NCBI RefSeq assembly: GCF_004116265.1
Contig: NZ_QOUX01000037.1
Location: forward strand, 62,001 to 126,000
Direction of reading: 5' to 3'
DNA length: 64,000 nt
Source of the DNA: Anaerobacillus alkaliphilus
Lineage (GTDB): Bacteria; Bacillota; Bacilli; Bacillales; Anaerobacillaceae
Positions 25,358 to 33,394 of this stretch are shown piece after piece (within the stretch, counting starts at the first letter, position 1; every line of letters begins with the position of its first letter). The position numbers were made by a program, and so were the translations under genes. The notes under the pieces are model-generated. The model had not been told where the DNA came from. It did not search any database and worked only from the letters and a program-made list of their open reading frames with translations.

Positions 25358-25374
25358 TGGCATGGTTATTGCAA
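25358..25374 (+). promoter_or_regulatory. sigma-54 (-24/-12) promoter of the bdhA-dctPQM-scoAB operon
   Basis: TGGCAT, five bases, TTGCAA matches the sigma-54 consensus closely. It lies 38 bases upstream of the bdhA GTG start. It also overlaps an in-frame upstream ATG at 25362, which shows that that ATG cannot be the translation start. Confidence 0.85.
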
Positions 25375-25412
25375 ATATAAAGATGAACAGCACAGTGAAG
25401 GGGGTACATAGG

Positions 25413-26192
25413 GTGGATGTAAGAGATAAAGTCGTATTCATTACCGGAGCTGCAAGTGGGATTGGATTAGAAATTGCCCAATCCTTTGCAAAAAGTGGAG
25501 CAAAGGTCGTGATTACCGATTTACATGAAGAGCTAATTCAAACTGAAGTAGAGAGTTTGATTGAAAAAGGCTTTGAGGCAACTGGTCATAAATGCAATGT
25601 CTGCTACGAGGATGATATCAAAAAAGCCATTGATTTTACGACTCAAAAGTATGGAAGGTTAGATATCGTCATCAATAATGCAGGTCTTCAATATGTGTCT
25701 CCTCTAGAAGAGTTTCCGACGGACCGTTTTGAGTTACTTATAAAAGTCATGTTGACTGGTCCATTTATAGCGATGAAATATGCATTTCCAATTATGAAAG
25801 CACAAGGCTTTGGCCGAATTATTAACATGGCCTCAATCAATGGTCTTGTTGGCTTTGCTGGAAAAGCCGCTTATAACAGTGCAAAGCATGGTGTCATTGG
25901 GCTCACAAAGGTCGCTGCATTAGAAGGAGCAGAACATGGAATTACAGTCAATGCGCTCTGCCCAGGTTATGTTGATACACCATTAGTAAAAAATCAGCTT
26001 GCCGACTTAGCAAAGACCAGAAATGTTCCGATTGAGAAAGTCCTCGAAGAAGTTATTTACCCATTAGTACCACAGAAACGGTTACTAAAGCCTAATGAAA
26101 TATCAGATTATGCGCTCTTTTTAGCGTCTGATAAAGGAGGTGGGGTGACAGGGCAAGCGGTCGTTATGGATGGTGGTTATACCACACAGTAA
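25413..26192 (+). CDS. bdhA: 3-hydroxybutyrate dehydrogenase (SDR family)
   Basis: A 259-residue short-chain dehydrogenase. TGAASGIG (11-18), Asp36 for NAD preference, NNAG (88-91), Ser141 and Tyr154-x3-Lys158 form a complete SDR site. NAGLQYVSPLEEFP and the C-terminal region around PLVKNQLAD resemble bacterial D-3-hydroxybutyrate dehydrogenases. It oxidises 3-hydroxybutyrate to acetoacetate. The GTG at 25413 is chosen because AAGGGGG sits 7 bases upstream and because longer versions would run into the promoter. First gene of an operon with a TRAP transporter and ScoAB, which completes a route to acetoacetyl-CoA. Confidence 0.9.
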   Translation: MDVRDKVVFITGAASGIGLEIAQSFAKSGAKVVITDLHEELIQTEVESLIEKGFEATGHKCNVCYEDDIKKAIDFTTQKYGRLDIVINNAGLQYVSPLEEFPTDRFELLIKVMLTGPFIAMKYAFPIMKAQGFGRIINMASINGLVGFAGKAAYNSAKHGVIGLTKVAALEGAEHGITVNALCPGYVDTPLVKNQLADLAKTRNVPIEKVLEEVIYPLVPQKRLLKPNEISDYALFLASDKGGGVTGQAVVMDGGYTTQ

Positions 26193-26243
26193 ACGTTGTG
26201 GTCTTCATAAATTTAAATTTTATTAAAAAGGGGAGAAATAACA

Positions 26244-27338
26244 ATGAAAAAGGCTTTTAAATTAGCAGCAACAGTAGGATTAGCATTAGCGTTGATCACG
26301 GGTTGTTCAGCGACAAACACAACAACGAACTCTGAAGGGGCTCCGCAACAGAAAGTAAAGTGGCAGCTTGCAACTTCTTGGCCTGACTCAATTATGATTC
26401 AAGATATGCCAGTTCAATGGGCAGAGATGGTTAAGGAAATTAGTAATGGCCGTTTTGAGATTGATGTTCATCCAGCGGGTTCATTAGTAGGAGCTGCAGA
26501 AGTGTTAGATGCGACAACAGCAGGAACAGTTGAAGCGTATCATACATTTAGTGGATATTGGATTGGAAAAATGGCTGGTTCACCGTTCTTCTCATCTGTA
26601 CCAATGACGATGGAACCGTTTATGTACATGACGTGGATTTACGAAGGTGGCGGACTTGAGCTTTGGCAAAAAATGTATGATGAAGCCGGCTATAATGTAA
26701 AAATTATTCCTTTAGGAATTCAACATCCAGAAACATTGGCTTGGTCGAATAAACCTCTTCCAACGTTAAATGACTGGGCAGGATTAAAGTACCGTGGTGT
26801 AGGTTGGTGGGCTGAAATCCTACGTGACAACAATGTTAACGTAACATCAGTTCCAGGTGCAGAAATTTATCCTTCACTTGAGCGTGGAGTTATCGATGCA
26901 GCAGAGTTTAGTTCTCCTTACAACGATAAAGGCTTAGGCTTCTATGAAGTTACTAGCTACTTCACAGGTCCTGGGATGCACCAACCTAGTACATTATTCT
27001 ACATTGGAATAAATAAAGATGCTTGGAATGCGTTACCTGCTGACCTTCAAAAACTAGCAGAAGTTGCAGCAAAAGCTACAACATTATGGAGCTGGACGCA
27101 TGACTTTGACCAAAGTATGAAAGCTCTAGACTTCTTTGGTGAAAAAGGAATTGAGCGAGTGGTCGTTGATGAGTCTGTTCAGTTAAAGCTACAAGCAGAT
27201 ACTTGGGCCCTTCTTGATCAAAGATCTAAAGAAGAAGGCGGCGTGTTTGCTGAAATTTGGGAGTCTATGAAAAATTACCGAGCAGACTTTATTGAATACG
27301 AAGATATCATGGTACCAGTTCGTGGTGCAACTAAATAA
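26244..27338 (+). CDS. dctP: TRAP transporter substrate-binding lipoprotein, DctP type
   Basis: A 364-residue exported binding protein. The signal ends in a lipobox (ALITGC, Cys21), as expected for a Gram-positive binding protein tethered to the membrane. The mature part has the DctP fold signature: WQLATSWPDS, the AGSLVG region, LKYRGVGWWAEI with the conserved Arg that binds the substrate carboxylate, and AEFSSPYNDKGLGFYEV. It would deliver an organic acid, here most likely 3-hydroxybutyrate given bdhA upstream and scoAB downstream. A strong RBS (AAGGGGAG) precedes the ATG. Confidence 0.92.
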   Translation: MKKAFKLAATVGLALALITGCSATNTTTNSEGAPQQKVKWQLATSWPDSIMIQDMPVQWAEMVKEISNGRFEIDVHPAGSLVGAAEVLDATTAGTVEAYHTFSGYWIGKMAGSPFFSSVPMTMEPFMYMTWIYEGGGLELWQKMYDEAGYNVKIIPLGIQHPETLAWSNKPLPTLNDWAGLKYRGVGWWAEILRDNNVNVTSVPGAEIYPSLERGVIDAAEFSSPYNDKGLGFYEVTSYFTGPGMHQPSTLFYIGINKDAWNALPADLQKLAEVAAKATTLWSWTHDFDQSMKALDFFGEKGIERVVVDESVQLKLQADTWALLDQRSKEEGGVFAEIWESMKNYRADFIEYEDIMVPVRGATK

Positions 27339-27354
27339 TTATTTCATAATCTGA

Positions 27355-27411
27355 ATGAATTTCATAATTACCTTAATGATGCCATATCTGACTAAATTGT
27401 GAAATTCATTA
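27355..27411 (+). other. long hairpin directly after dctP
   Basis: AATGAATTTCATAAT (27355-27369) and ATTGTGAAATTCATT (27397-27411) are complementary over 15 positions with one G-U pair and a 27-base loop. There is no T-run after it, so it is not an ordinary terminator. It could protect the dctP message 3' end and so allow more binding protein than permease. Confidence 0.55.
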
Positions 27412-27442
27412 AACTAGCAACTTATAAAAATCACTGTTATCT

Positions 27443-27545
27443 GGGAAAGCCCGGAGACACCTTCAATGCTGATGGAGACTGAGAGGTCTAGGAAAGTGAA
27501 CTCTTCATTCTCCACCATCTTTTGGGAGTCTCAGGGCCTTTCACC
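27443..27545 (+). ncRNA. candidate structured RNA element between dctP and dctQ
   Basis: Arms at 27445-27458 (GAAAGCCCGGAGAC) and 27528-27542 (GTCTCAGGGCCTTTC) pair over 13 base pairs with one bulge and one mismatch. Inside, TGGAGA (27473-27478) pairs with TCTCCA (27509-27514), and GAGAG (27481-27485) with CTCTT (27501-27505), giving nested helices in about 100 bases. The region is noticeably more GC-rich than its surroundings and ends 15 bases before the dctQ ribosome binding site. It does not match a riboswitch class I can name. It may be a cis-regulatory element, a processing site or a small mobile-element remnant. Confidence 0.45.
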
Positions 27546-27572
27546 TTACTTTTATTAAAGGAGGGTTATCTA

Positions 27573-28091
27573 TTGAAGCCTTTGTTGCGAGTGTTCAGCT
27601 ACGTTGATAAATTTCATGAGTTTGTTGCGAAGACTACGGCTTGGTTAATTCTTGTCTTAATTTTTACGATGACTTATGAAGTAGCCTCACGTTATCTATT
27701 TAATAACCCTACGGTTTGGAGTTATGACCTTAGTTATTTTTTATCAAGTCTTTTCCTGATGTTTGGAATGGCCTATACGATGAGTATAAAGGGACATGTG
27801 AATATTGATATCTTTTATGGGAATTTTTCACCAAGGGTTAAAGCTGCCTGCGATGTGGGTTTTGCGTTGTTATTGTTTTTCCCGTTGTGGTATTTAATCA
27901 TTGCAACAATGATTCCACACGTACAATTTTCCATTAATATGAATGAAAAAAGTTCGTTTGGAAGCTGGTTCCCGATTATTTGGCCATATAAACTATGGAT
28001 TCTTACTGGATTAATTTTGTTATTTATACAGGGTATAGTTGAATTTTCAAGAGATTTGATCTGGTTAATTAAAGGTGGTGAACGTCCATGA
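27573..28091 (+). CDS. dctQ: TRAP transporter small permease, DctQ type
   Basis: A 172-residue membrane protein with four hydrophobic segments, the usual DctQ topology, and the conserved YEVASRYLFNNPTVWSYDLS segment. It partners DctM in the membrane. The TTG at 27573 is chosen because AAAGGAGGG lies 7 bases upstream; a longer reading frame extends back into the structured intergenic element. It overlaps dctM by four bases (ATGA). Confidence 0.9.
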   Translation: MKPLLRVFSYVDKFHEFVAKTTAWLILVLIFTMTYEVASRYLFNNPTVWSYDLSYFLSSLFLMFGMAYTMSIKGHVNIDIFYGNFSPRVKAACDVGFALLLFFPLWYLIIATMIPHVQFSINMNEKSSFGSWFPIIWPYKLWILTGLILLFIQGIVEFSRDLIWLIKGGERP

Positions 28092-29404
28092 GTCCTGAAC
28101 TGATTACATTTTTAATGTTGGCAACTTTGATCGCTCTAATCGTTTTGGGCTATCCGATTGCTTTTGTTTTAGGGGGCGTTGCAACCCTCTTCGGTTTGAT
28201 TTTTGTCGGCCCTAATGTCATTAACTTTTTCATGTTGAAAATGTATAGTACCTTATCTGATTACGTCTTAATTGCGATCCCACTGTTTATCTTCATGGGT
28301 GCAATTATTGAAAAGTCTGGTCTTGCAATGCGCCTTTATGACGCTATGCATATTCTAATGGGACGCCTACGAGGTGGATTGTTAATAGCTACTATCATCA
28401 CATGTACGATTTTTGCAGCAGCAACAGGGGTTATTGGTGCATCAGTCGTAACAATGGGATTATTAGCATTACCTGCGATGATGAAATATAAATACGATAT
28501 CCCGATGGCTACAGGTTCAATCTGTGCTGGTGGGACATTAGGAGTTTTGATACCGCCAAGTGTATTAATTCTAGTATATGGACCGACGGCTGGTATTTCT
28601 GTTGGGCAATTATTTATGGCTGCAATCATTCCTGGACTTTTATTAGCAGCTGCTTATGTTATTTACGTGGTCATTCGTTGTTATATTAATCCTGAACTAG
28701 GCCCAGCTTTACCAAAAGAGGCCGTTAAAGAGGTTTCAACTGGTCGTAAGATCTATTTATTTACAACATCAGTACTTCCTGTTTCCTTCTTAATTTTATC
28801 GGTACTTGGAGCAATCTTCTTAGGAATTGCAGCTCCAACGGAAGCAGCTGGAATTGGTGCTTTCGCAGCCTTGATCTTAGCAGCTGCGTATCGTAATTTA
28901 ACATTGAAAAACTTAAAGGAAGCTGTTTATAGTACGATGAAAATTAGCTCAATGATTTTCCTAGTACTGATTGCTGCTGGCTTCTTTACAACGATCTTTA
29001 TCAGGGTTGGTGGAGGACGTGTTGTGACAGACTTTGTGACAGGTCTACCGTTTCCTGATTGGGGAATATTAATTGTTATGTTTCTGATCGTATTCTTAAT
29101 GGGAATGTTTATCGACTGGATTGGAACGATAATGATCGCAGTTCCACTATTTACTCCGATTGCAATGGCTTTAGGCTATGATCCGCTTTGGTTTGCAATG
29201 ATGGTAATTGTTGTCATGCAGACAGGCTTTTTAACACCACCATTTGCTTATGCAATCTTCTACCTAAAGGGAATTGCCCCACCAGAAGTAAAAACTAGTC
29301 ATATTTATAAGGGAGTTATTCCATTTATCTTAATTCAGTTTGTCATCATTATTTTATTATCAATTTTCCCAGGTTTAATCACTTGGTTACCTAGTCTAAT
29401 GTAG
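28088..29404 (+). CDS. dctM: TRAP transporter large permease, DctM type
   Basis: A 438-residue protein with about 12 hydrophobic segments and DctM-family stretches such as IPLFIFMGAIIEKSGLA, GAIASVVTMG-like GVIGASVVTMG, CAGGTLGVLIPPS and GIAAPTEAAGIGA. It forms the sodium-coupled translocation channel of the TRAP system with DctQ and DctP. The start overlaps the dctQ stop (ATGA), indicating coupled translation. Confidence 0.93.
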   Translation: MSPELITFLMLATLIALIVLGYPIAFVLGGVATLFGLIFVGPNVINFFMLKMYSTLSDYVLIAIPLFIFMGAIIEKSGLAMRLYDAMHILMGRLRGGLLIATIITCTIFAAATGVIGASVVTMGLLALPAMMKYKYDIPMATGSICAGGTLGVLIPPSVLILVYGPTAGISVGQLFMAAIIPGLLLAAAYVIYVVIRCYINPELGPALPKEAVKEVSTGRKIYLFTTSVLPVSFLILSVLGAIFLGIAAPTEAAGIGAFAALILAAAYRNLTLKNLKEAVYSTMKISSMIFLVLIAAGFFTTIFIRVGGGRVVTDFVTGLPFPDWGILIVMFLIVFLMGMFIDWIGTIMIAVPLFTPIAMALGYDPLWFAMMVIVVMQTGFLTPPFAYAIFYLKGIAPPEVKTSHIYKGVIPFILIQFVIIILLSIFPGLITWLPSLM

Positions 29405-29464
29405 TGGGTTTTACGAGTTTATCTTTGAGTTTACTAGACTATGATTTTGAAAGGGGATGAAATC

Positions 29465-30154
29465 ATGAATAAGCTGTTTACATCATACGAAGAGGCTGTA
29501 GCTGATGTCCATGATGGTGCGGTCGTTATGGTTGGTGGATTCGGTTTGTGCGGAATTCCTGAAAATTTAATTTTAGCCTTGGCAGAAAAAAATGTGAGGG
29601 ACTTAACCATCATCTCGAACAATTGTGGTGTTGATGATTGGGGCTTAGGAATTTTGTTAAACAAACGTCAAATCAAGAAGATAATCGCCTCCTATGTGGG
29701 TGAAAATAAAGAGTTTGAAAGACAATATCTCGCTGGAGAGGTCGAAGTAGAGCTCACTCCTCAAGGAACTTTGGCAGAAAGAATTAGGGCTGGTGGAGCT
29801 GGAATTCCAGCATTTTTTACAGCGGCTGGGGTTGGAACGCCGGTTGCAGAAGGAAAGGAAGTTCGTACTTTTAATGGTAAAGAATATATTCTTGAAGAGT
29901 CGTTAGTTGCTGATTTTAGCTTAATTAAGGGTTGGCAGGGAGATCATTATGGAAATATTATCTATCATAAAACGGCACGTAACTTTAATCCGATGATTGC
30001 AGCTGCCGGTAAAATAACCATTGCGGAAGTAGAAGAGGTTTATAACGTTGGTGACTTACCTCCTGACCAAATTCATACACCGAGTATCTATGTTCAAAGA
30101 GTCTTAAAAGGCAGTTTTGAAAAGAGAATTGAACGTCGAACAGTTCAAGCATAA
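29465..30154 (+). CDS. scoA: 3-oxoacid CoA-transferase, subunit A
   Basis: A 229-residue family I CoA-transferase alpha subunit, with [13 protein letters not shown] near the N-terminus, [11 protein letters not shown] and the C-terminal [11 protein letters not shown]. With ScoB it transfers CoA from succinyl-CoA to acetoacetate, giving acetoacetyl-CoA for thiolase. The ATG at 29465 follows AAAGGGGATG at good spacing; an ATG at 29441 has no such site. It lies 14 bases before scoB. Confidence 0.93.
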   Translation: MNKLFTSYEEAVADVHDGAVVMVGGFGLCGIPENLILALAEKNVRDLTIISNNCGVDDWGLGILLNKRQIKKIIASYVGENKEFERQYLAGEVEVELTPQGTLAERIRAGGAGIPAFFTAAGVGTPVAEGKEVRTFNGKEYILEESLVADFSLIKGWQGDHYGNIIYHKTARNFNPMIAAAGKITIAEVEEVYNVGDLPPDQIHTPSIYVQRVLKGSFEKRIERRTVQA

Positions 30155-30168
30155 GGGAGGGATGGAAC

Positions 30169-30819
30169 GTGAAATTAACAAGAGAACAAATCGCTCAAAG
30201 AGCTGAAAAAGAAATTCAAGACGGCTTTTATGTGAATTTAGGAATTGGTATGCCAACATTAGTTGCGAACTATATCTCTGATAATAAAACTGTAATCTTA
30301 CAATCAGAAAATGGCTTATTGGGAATAGGGCCTTATCCAACGGCCGAGAAGGTAGACCCAGATTTGATTAATGCAGGCAAAGAAACGGTAACAGAAATCA
30401 AAGGAGCCTCTTATTTTGATAGTGCGGAATCGTTTGCAATGATCCGTGGAGGTCACATTGATTTAGCGATTTTAGGAGCAATGGAAGTTTCTAAGAATGG
30501 TGATCTAGCAAACTGGATGATCCCTGGGAAGCTCGTAAAGGGAATGGGCGGAGCGATGGATTTGGTTCATGGTGCGAAACGAATTGTTGTTATTATGGAC
30601 CATGTGAATAAACACGGTGAATCCAAAATCCTTAACAAATGTACACTGCCATTAACAGGAAAACAAGTGGTCAATCGTATCATAACAGATCGAGCTGTCC
30701 TTGACGTAACCCCTGAGGGTCTAAAGCTAATCGAAGTCGCTGAAGGTTTTACAGTCGAAGAAATCCAGGCTTGTACAGAACCAGAATTACTGATTGCTGA
30801 AGAACTTCAGAAAATATAA
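30169..30819 (+). CDS. scoB: 3-oxoacid CoA-transferase, subunit B
   Basis: A 216-residue CoA-transferase beta subunit. The catalytic Glu47 is in [12 protein letters not shown], and [27 protein letters not shown] and [17 protein letters not shown] are family stretches. Start is GTG at 30169 after AAGGGAGGG. It completes the pathway 3-hydroxybutyrate to acetoacetate to acetoacetyl-CoA begun by BdhA. Last gene of the operon, followed by two hairpins. Confidence 0.93.
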   Translation: MKLTREQIAQRAEKEIQDGFYVNLGIGMPTLVANYISDNKTVILQSENGLLGIGPYPTAEKVDPDLINAGKETVTEIKGASYFDSAESFAMIRGGHIDLAILGAMEVSKNGDLANWMIPGKLVKGMGGAMDLVHGAKRIVVIMDHVNKHGESKILNKCTLPLTGKQVVNRIITDRAVLDVTPEGLKLIEVAEGFTVEEIQACTEPELLIAEELQKI

Positions 30820-30844
30820 TTCTAGTTTTTAATTAAATTATAGA

Positions 30845-30927
30845 TAGCCAATAAGCAGGATAAATTGGCTAATGAAGTGAATCCTTACTGTACAGTTTTA
30901 AATTGTACGGTAAGGATTTTATTTTTA
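30845..30927 (+). terminator. tandem hairpins and terminator after scoB
   Basis: A first hairpin has TAGCCAAT (30845-30852) and ATTGGCTA (30864-30871). The second, AATCCTTACTGTACA (30880-30894) with TTGTACGGTAAGGATT (30903-30918), has a long stem and a T-rich tail to about 30927, a strong intrinsic terminator. It ends 18 bases before the next gene's start, so that gene needs a promoter inside or upstream of the hairpins, or depends on read-through. Confidence 0.8.
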
Positions 30928-30944
30928 TCGAGGGGAAAATTATT

Positions 30945-32069
30945 ATGCCTACAAATGAACAAATTAAACAGCTTCAAACATTAAAAACGATTGCTGAAAA
31001 ACTTAATGAAGCCAACGATATGAAAACAATGCTTGAAGAGGTCATGAGTGAGTTGCTTCCGCTAATCTCTATGGATACAGGGTGGATTTTTTTAGTAGAT
31101 AAGGACGGTCAATATGAGCTAGCAACAGATAAAAATCTACCTCCCGCCCTAGCAAGAGATACGAAGAGACCAATGTGTGAGGGGGTCTGTTGGTGTCTAA
31201 ATAAGTATTTGGACGGGCGTTTAGAAGGTGCGGTGAATATGATTGAGTGCCAAAGGATAGAGGAGGCCATTGAAAACAATTGTGGAGAAACCAATGGGAT
31301 TACTCATCACGCTACCGTCCCGTTAAAAGTAGGAAATGAAAGATTTGGCTTACTGAATGTAGCTGCAACCAATAAAACGCACTTTACAGATGAAGAATTA
31401 GCTTTACTAGAGTCAGTTGCTTTTCAAATTGGAGCTGCGATTAAGCGAATAAAATTAGCCGAGAACGAACAAAGCATGGCGTTAATTACAGAACGAAATC
31501 GTCTTGCAAGAGATCTGCATGATTCCGTAAACCAACTTCTCTTTTCTATTATCCTAACAGCTAGGGGAACTAGAGAAATGTCTAAAGATCAAGAAGTAAA
31601 AGAAATGCTATCTTACATACAGGAATTATCCCAAGAAGCTTTACATGAAATGAAAGCTCTTATTTGGCAATTACGACCTCAAGGCTTGGAAAATGGAATT
31701 GTGAGTGCACTCAAAAATTACAGTAATGTATTAGGTTTAAATGTCACAATTGAAGTTGAAGGAAATGTAGATATACCTGCTAAAATAGAAGAAACTCTTT
31801 GGAGAATAGGACAAGAAGCTCTTAATAATTGTAGGAAGCATGCAAATACGAAAGACTCCTTTATCGCTTTGAAAGTGAAAGATGACCAAGTTGTTATGAA
31901 AATTAAAGATAAAGGGTGTGGCTTTCATTATGAGCCAGGTGTGGCTCTACCATCTCTTGGATTGTTGAATATGAAAGAACGAGCTGAAATGCAAGGTGGT
32001 ACATTTCACTTAGAAAGTGAAGTAGGGAAAGGTTCAACTGTTCGAATAGAAATTCCGATAAAGGAGTGA
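30945..32069 (+). CDS. GAF-domain sensor histidine kinase with cysteine cluster
   Basis: A 374-residue soluble kinase. A GAF domain occupies about residues 15-170 and contains five cysteines in MCEGVCWC (78, 82, 84), Cys102 and Cys113, a pattern that could hold an iron-sulfur cluster as in the Staphylococcus AirS oxygen sensor. The HisKA_3 domain has His192 in ARDLHDSVNQLLF, then a HATPase_c domain with QEALNNCRKHA. No membrane segment. It resembles Bacillus subtilis YhcY. Start is the ATG at 30945 after GAGGGG; longer reading frame starts lie in the terminator stem. It is cotranscribed with the regulator that starts 6 bases after its stop. Confidence 0.88.
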   Translation: MPTNEQIKQLQTLKTIAEKLNEANDMKTMLEEVMSELLPLISMDTGWIFLVDKDGQYELATDKNLPPALARDTKRPMCEGVCWCLNKYLDGRLEGAVNMIECQRIEEAIENNCGETNGITHHATVPLKVGNERFGLLNVAATNKTHFTDEELALLESVAFQIGAAIKRIKLAENEQSMALITERNRLARDLHDSVNQLLFSIILTARGTREMSKDQEVKEMLSYIQELSQEALHEMKALIWQLRPQGLENGIVSALKNYSNVLGLNVTIEVEGNVDIPAKIEETLWRIGQEALNNCRKHANTKDSFIALKVKDDQVVMKIKDKGCGFHYEPGVALPSLGLLNMKERAEMQGGTFHLESEVGKGSTVRIEIPIKE

Positions 32070-32075
32070 GTATGG

Positions 32076-32711
32076 ATGTTTATAAAAGTATTAATTGCCG
32101 AAGACCACAATGTTGTTCGAAAAGGTTTGGTCTTCTTTTTAAAAACACAGAAGAATATCACGATCGTGGGAGAAGCCAAAAATGGGTTAGAGGCTATAAG
32201 GCTAGCGGAGGAGTTACAGCCCGATCTAGTTTTAATGGATGTAATAATGCCAGAAATGGATGGTATTGAAGCAACAAAGATTATTAAACAGAGATGGCCG
32301 CTAATAAAAATACTGATGCTTACAAGCATGTCAGATCAAGAGCACGTCATACCAGCGATAAGAGCAGGTGCAGACGGCTATCAGTTAAAAGACGTAGAAC
32401 CTGATGAGTTAGTATGTTCTATTTATGGTGTAGTAAAGGGAGAAAGTAGACTAAACGCGAAAGTTACGTCTCATATGATGTCCTATCTAAGCGGTGAAAA
32501 AAGTGAAACTGAAACGTCCCTCTCGGAATTAACGAAGCGTGAGAGAGAAGTGTTAGCCGAAATCGCTAAAGGCAAAAGCAATAAAGAAATAGCGGCTAGC
32601 TTGTTTATCACCGAAAAAACCGTCAAAACCCATGTTTCAAACATACTAGCAAAATTAGATTTGCATGACCGGACTCAAGCAGCCCTTTACGCAGTTAAGA
32701 ATGGACTCTAG
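32076..32711 (+). CDS. NarL/LuxR-family response regulator
   Basis: A 211-residue regulator: receiver domain with Glu9-Asp10, phosphoacceptor Asp55 in LVLMDVIMPE, and a LuxR-type helix-turn-helix with LTKREREVLAEIAKGKSNKEIA and TVKTHVSNILAKL. It pairs with the GAF kinase directly upstream and resembles YhcZ/AirR-type regulators. AAGGAG precedes the ATG. If the kinase is an oxygen or redox sensor, respiratory genes would be the targets; none are adjacent. Confidence 0.92.
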   Translation: MFIKVLIAEDHNVVRKGLVFFLKTQKNITIVGEAKNGLEAIRLAEELQPDLVLMDVIMPEMDGIEATKIIKQRWPLIKILMLTSMSDQEHVIPAIRAGADGYQLKDVEPDELVCSIYGVVKGESRLNAKVTSHMMSYLSGEKSETETSLSELTKREREVLAEIAKGKSNKEIAASLFITEKTVKTHVSNILAKLDLHDRTQAALYAVKNGL

Positions 32712-32848
32712 TCTCTACATCTAAAGTCTGAGTTTGGACGGAAAAATGTAAGGCTATTTATTGAGTGTAAGTTCAAACTTAGCTCCGATTTAGGGAACTT
32801 CATAATCTCCTATACTAACATTAGAAGTAACAAACCAAAGGAGAGATT

Positions 32849-33394
32849 ATGATGAAGCTACTTGTTATAAGTGGAGGCCCTAGAAGTTTCGGACGTTCAA
32901 AAATTGTTGCAAATTTTATTGCAAATAAATATGGTATAGAGTTAATTGATTTAAGTAACAGTCTGATCCCATTATATGATGGAACTATCGAACAAAATGA
33001 ATTAGATGCCGTTCAATTGTGGCGGGAGAAAGTTAAAGCAGCTAATGGTGTACTAGTGATTAGTCCGGAGTATCATAATGGGATGAGTGGTGTTTTGAAA
33101 AATGCACTCGACTTTTTAGGGAGTGACCAATTTTCCAATAAACCTGTGAGCTTGGTAGCGGTGGCAGGTGGAGGAAAAGGTGGAATTAACGCTTTAAATA
33201 ACATGAGAATTGTGTTGCGTGGACTTTATGCTAACGTCTTACCTAAGCAGCTTGTGTTAGATCCAGATCACTTTCAAATGGAACGAAAAAAAGTAACAGA
33301 TCCAGCTGCTCAATCTATCGATGAATTGGTGAAACAAGTAAGTCTTTACGTAAGAGCTTGGGAACACGTGAAAGCAGAGGAAGCTGTGTCATGA
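32849..33394 (+). CDS. NADPH-dependent FMN reductase
   Basis: A 181-residue flavodoxin-fold reductase. The phosphate-binding loop GGPRSFGRSKI near residues 9-19 and the segment SPEYHNGMSGVLKNALDFLG are typical of NADPH-dependent FMN reductases and azoreductases such as YwqN/ChrR relatives. Two consecutive ATGs follow AAGGAG; either could start translation. Four-base overlap (ATGA) with the following MFS gene suggests a shared operon. Confidence 0.9.
   Translation: MMKLLVISGGPRSFGRSKIVANFIANKYGIELIDLSNSLIPLYDGTIEQNELDAVQLWREKVKAANGVLVISPEYHNGMSGVLKNALDFLGSDQFSNKPVSLVAVAGGGKGGINALNNMRIVLRGLYANVLPKQLVLDPDHFQMERKKVTDPAAQSIDELVKQVSLYVRAWEHVKAEEAVS

Noticed and set aside
27522-27572. Longer dctQ start in the structured intergenic element
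   Set aside because: The reading frame extends upstream, but AAAGGAGGG is placed for the TTG at 27573 and DctQ homology begins only there.
32712-32848. Terminator after the NarL-type regulator at 32076-32711
   Set aside because: AAGTCTGAGTTTGG and AAGTTCAAACTTAG-like stretches are only weakly complementary and no T-run follows.
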